Positions 5,459 to 7,160 of a stretch of 7,160 nucleotides of DNA are shown piece after piece. The first letter of the stretch is position 1; each line of letters starts with the position of its first letter. The notes under the pieces are model-generated. The model did not search any database. It was given only the letters and a program-made list of their open reading frames with translations, and had not been told where the DNA came from. A program made the translations under genes and the position numbers. Location: the NCBI GenBank assembly GCA_020345785.1, contig CP070771.1:1193429-1200588 (forward strand), read 5' to 3'. The DNA is from Desulfobacterales bacterium. GTDB lineage: Bacteria > Desulfobacterota > Desulfobacteria > Desulfobacterales > JAFDCJ01.

Positions 5459-6715
5459 ATGACAAATGCCGGTAGCTCTGGGTTGAAACTTGGCGTCAAC
5501 GGCTTTGGCCGGATCGGTAAACTGACATTATGGCACCATGTCGCGCGTAAATACTTTCATGAAATCGTTGTCAACATCGGCCGCCAGGTAGGTACATCTA
5601 TCGAGGATATCGCGCACTATGTTGAGAGAGATTCGACCTATGGTTGGCTGCATGGATATATTTACGGCCACAAAGGGCAGCCGGTTATCAGTGATCTGAA
5701 TGAAGCCGACGGTTCGATGGTCATTGACGGCACCAAAGTTTGTTTCTTAAGAAAGCATCGGGATCCGGCCGAAATCGGTTGGGATCAACATGATGTGCGG
5801 CTGGTGGTCGATACGACCGGTCAATTTCTGGATCCGAACCTGGGATTGGACAACGCGAAGGAAACCATCAGAGGTCATCTGGCCTGCGGGGCGGATAAAG
5901 TAATTATTTCCGCCCCCTTTAAGCCCAAGGACAAAAGCGCCCCCACACCGGAGGATGCCGTCACGACCGTGATGGGAATTAATACCAATGATTATGATCC
6001 CAGACGTCACAAAATCATATCCAATGCCTCATGTACCACCACCTGTTTGGCACATATGATGAAACCTCTGATTGATGCCTTTGGTCCCAAAAAAATAATG
6101 TCTGCATCGATGGCAACAGTGCATGCCGCCACAGGTTCCCAGGAAGTATTGGATCGGCTGCCCAAATCCGGCAAAACCGATTTGCGCAAGAACAGAAGTA
6201 TTATGAATAACATCATCCTTACCACCACGGGAGCCGCCAGAGCGCTCAGATTGGTTATACCTGAAATGGAAGAAATTGCATTTATTGCTGAATCGGTAAG
6301 AATTCCCACCAGCACCGGATCGCTGATTATTCTTGTGATCAATTTACAGGAAGAACCGGGAGGGGAATATGTCCGCAGAGAAACGATCAACGATATCTAC
6401 CGGCAGGCTGCTGCCGACAGCCCGGAAGGCTATCTGTATTACACGGAGAAACAGAACGTATCCGGAGATATCATCGGCATGCCGCGGGTGGCCGCAACCA
6501 TTGAAGGTGCCGAAACGCACAGTCGGACCGCCGAGGCAACCATTGATCTTGCCAATATACCGGGGCTGCAGACAAATCTGCATTCTGATTCAGGAGGGAC
6601 GGTGGTCAGAATACCGGTAACCCAAGCAGTCATATACGGCTGGTACGACAACGAAATGGGAAGTTACGTCAACATGCTTGGCGATCGAACGGTGTCGGTC
6701 GCTGAACTTATGTAA
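5459..6715 (+). CDS. gap: Glyceraldehyde-3-phosphate dehydrogenase, long divergent form
   Basis: A cytosolic enzyme expected to oxidise glyceraldehyde 3-phosphate with phosphate and NAD(P) to 1,3-bisphosphoglycerate, or the reverse in gluconeogenesis. Seen, numbered from ATG 5459: Rossmann motif GVNGFGRIG at 12-20; catalytic Cys192 in SNASCTTTC (the usual form is SNASCTTNC); general-base His222 in ATVHAATG; TTTGAARA before the substrate site; Arg281 in VRIPT, matching the phosphate-binding Arg of the family; WYDNEMG at 395-401 near the C-terminus. Length is 418 residues against about 335 for ordinary GAPDH, the excess spread over several loops; Cys-His spacing is 30 rather than 27. Odd: after the second beta strand the usual Asn-Asp is replaced by Asn39-Ile40-Gly41-Arg42, so the Asp that favours NAD over NADP is absent. 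Related long GAPDH-like enzymes exist in other bacteria. The gene follows the dikinase-like gene by 281 bp in the same direction and probably has its own promoter. Fold and catalytic residues are clear; cofactor and physiological direction are not. Confidence 0.92.
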   Translation: MTNAGSSGLKLGVNGFGRIGKLTLWHHVARKYFHEIVVNIGRQVGTSIEDIAHYVERDSTYGWLHGYIYGHKGQPVISDLNEADGSMVIDGTKVCFLRKHRDPAEIGWDQHDVRLVVDTTGQFLDPNLGLDNAKETIRGHLACGADKVIISAPFKPKDKSAPTPEDAVTTVMGINTNDYDPRRHKIISNASCTTTCLAHMMKPLIDAFGPKKIMSASMATVHAATGSQEVLDRLPKSGKTDLRKNRSIMNNIILTTTGAARALRLVIPEMEEIAFIAESVRIPTSTGSLIILVINLQEEPGGEYVRRETINDIYRQAAADSPEGYLYYTEKQNVSGDIIGMPRVAATIEGAETHSRTAEATIDLANIPGLQTNLHSDSGGTVVRIPVTQAVIYGWYDNEMGSYVNMLGDRTVSVAELM

Positions 6716-6736
6716 GCGTCAATTTTTTGTGACGCT
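6715..6736. other. Hairpin between convergent GAPDH and ABM genes
   Basis: AGCGTCA at 6715-6721 is perfectly complementary to TGACGCT at 6730-6736, with an 8-nt loop containing six T residues. It starts at the last base of the GAPDH stop codon and ends 8 bp before the stop of the convergent gene, so it lies at the 3' end of both transcripts. No U-run follows the stem on either strand, so a role as a bidirectional terminator is only a possibility. Confidence 0.45.
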
Positions 6737-6744
6737 GTCTATCG

Positions 6745-7041
6745 TCATTCTGAAAATCCGTAATGGAATATTTCGTAGTGAGTCTCCCCGCCCAACAGTG
6801 CATCGATTTTCTTCTGAACCTTATTTCGGTCCTCGCTTTGCAGCCATTTTTTCCAGTCCTCCGATGACTGCCATGTGCTGATGACCAGAAATTCTTCAGG
6901 ATTATCCATACTTCTCAATGTTTCGCCCGTAATGTAGCCTTCCTGTGTCGCAGCGGATGCCCGCATTTGCCGGAAAAGCGGAATCATTTGTCTGGCCTTG
7001 TCTTGTGGGACTCTGCGTTTAATTAGAATTTTTACCGCCAT
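6745..7041 (-). CDS. Small ABM-fold (antibiotic biosynthesis monooxygenase-like) protein
   Basis: A 98-residue soluble protein. The pattern fits the dimeric alpha+beta-barrel (ABM) superfamily: first strand AVKILIKRRV at 2-11, a helix PQDKARQMIPLFRQMRA with the Pro-x-x-x-Ala start, the GYITGETLR turn and strand at 35-43, NPEEFLVISTWQS at 47-59, the helix SEDWKKWLQS at 60-69, and a final strand HYEIFHYG at 88-95. Members range from quinol monooxygenases and haem-degrading IsdG-type enzymes to proteins without known activity; I do not see the full Asn-Trp-His set of haem-degrading members, so no reaction is claimed. The ATG at 7039-7041 has AAAGGAG 6 nt upstream and a promoter candidate close by. 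It is transcribed toward the GAPDH gene, with 29 bp between the two stop codons. It appears to be a single-gene unit within the window. Confidence 0.82.
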   Translation of the reverse strand: MAVKILIKRRVPQDKARQMIPLFRQMRASAATQEGYITGETLRSMDNPEEFLVISTWQSSEDWKKWLQSEDRNKVQKKIDALLGGETHYEIFHYGFSE

Positions 7042-7047
7042 GTTGTT

Positions 7048-7054
7048 CTCCTTT
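7048..7054 (-). promoter_or_regulatory. Ribosome binding site of the ABM-fold gene
   Basis: On the - strand AAAGGAG (7054 to 7048) precedes ATG 7041 by 6 nt. It is a near-consensus Shine-Dalgarno sequence and confirms the start. Confidence 0.8.
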
Positions 7055-7087
7055 AAAAATGGATCTTATTGAAGATGAAGTTAGCTT

Positions 7088-7116
7088 ATATTAATACCAC
7101 CGCTACCGATGGTCAA
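7088..7116 (-). promoter_or_regulatory. Candidate sigma-70 promoter of the ABM-fold gene
   Basis: On the - strand TTGACC (7116-7111) is followed after exactly 17 bp by TAATAT (7093-7088). The -35 box matches the consensus in 5 of 6 positions and the -10 box in 4 of 6. A start a few bases on would give a leader of about 40 nt before the ATG at 7041. Confidence 0.5.
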
Positions 7117-7128
7117 GCTTTAAAATAA

Positions 7129-7160
7129 GGTTCAGGGTTCAGAGGTTCAGAGGTTCAGGG
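7129..7160 (+). repeat. GGTTCAG repeats running off the right edge
   Basis: Four copies of GGTTCAG occur at 7129-7135, 7136-7142, 7144-7150 and 7152-7158, the last two each preceded by an extra A, so the period is 7 then 8. The array continues beyond the window. It shares the exact 11-mer GGGTTCAGAGG with 5251-5261 (here 7135-7145), linking it to the heptamer array after the dikinase-like gene. The G-rich strand is again the + strand. Confidence 0.75.

Noticed and set aside
5293..5475. 60-codon + strand frame across the intergenic repeat into the GAPDH start
   Set aside because: It runs through the AT-rich arms and the GC hairpin, overlaps the GAPDH start, and has no ribosome binding site.

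Overview
The window looks like chromosomal DNA from a Desulfobacterota bacterium, most likely a Desulfobacterales-type sulfate reducer or an uncultured relative. The basis is indirect: a DUF3786 protein, a small ABM-fold protein of a type I associate with this group, moderate GC, and intergenic gaps filled with AT-rich inverted words and G-rich heptamers. No rRNA or other phylogenetic marker is present, so the placement is inference.

Layout. Positions 3-485 (+) hold the 3' part of a DUF3786 gene whose start lies before the window. Positions 486-995 are non-coding and mostly occupied by a 221-bp imperfect inverted repeat (550-770) with a perfect 10-bp palindrome inside; 771-980 shows nothing I can firmly name. 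Positions 996-5177 (+) encode a 1393-residue protein. Its last ~490 residues are clearly the ATP-grasp and swivelling phosphohistidine domains of pyruvate, phosphate dikinase (PPDK). It lacks the PEP/pyruvate TIM barrel and instead carries a ~900-residue N-terminal region I do not recognise. Positions 5178-5458 are non-coding: a phased 7-bp G-rich array begins directly at the stop codon, followed by a second inverted-repeat element with a GC-rich hairpin in its centre. Positions 5459-6715 (+) encode a long, divergent glyceraldehyde-3-phosphate dehydrogenase (GAPDH). A convergent small gene (6745-7041, -) encodes an ABM-fold protein and has a good ribosome binding site and a plausible sigma-70 promoter. 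The right edge (7129-7160) is again G-rich heptamers.

How the genes relate. The dikinase-like protein and the GAPDH lie in the same direction and both belong to families of the triose-phosphate/PEP segment of central carbon metabolism. The 281-bp repeat-filled gap argues against a tight operon, so a functional link is only suggested. The most interesting object is the dikinase-like protein: it keeps the residues needed to phosphorylate its own histidine from ATP but has no pyruvate site, so its phosphoryl acceptor is unknown and may be bound by the N-terminal region. The second theme is that both non-coding gaps longer than 100 bp, and the right edge, carry repeats from a small shared vocabulary.
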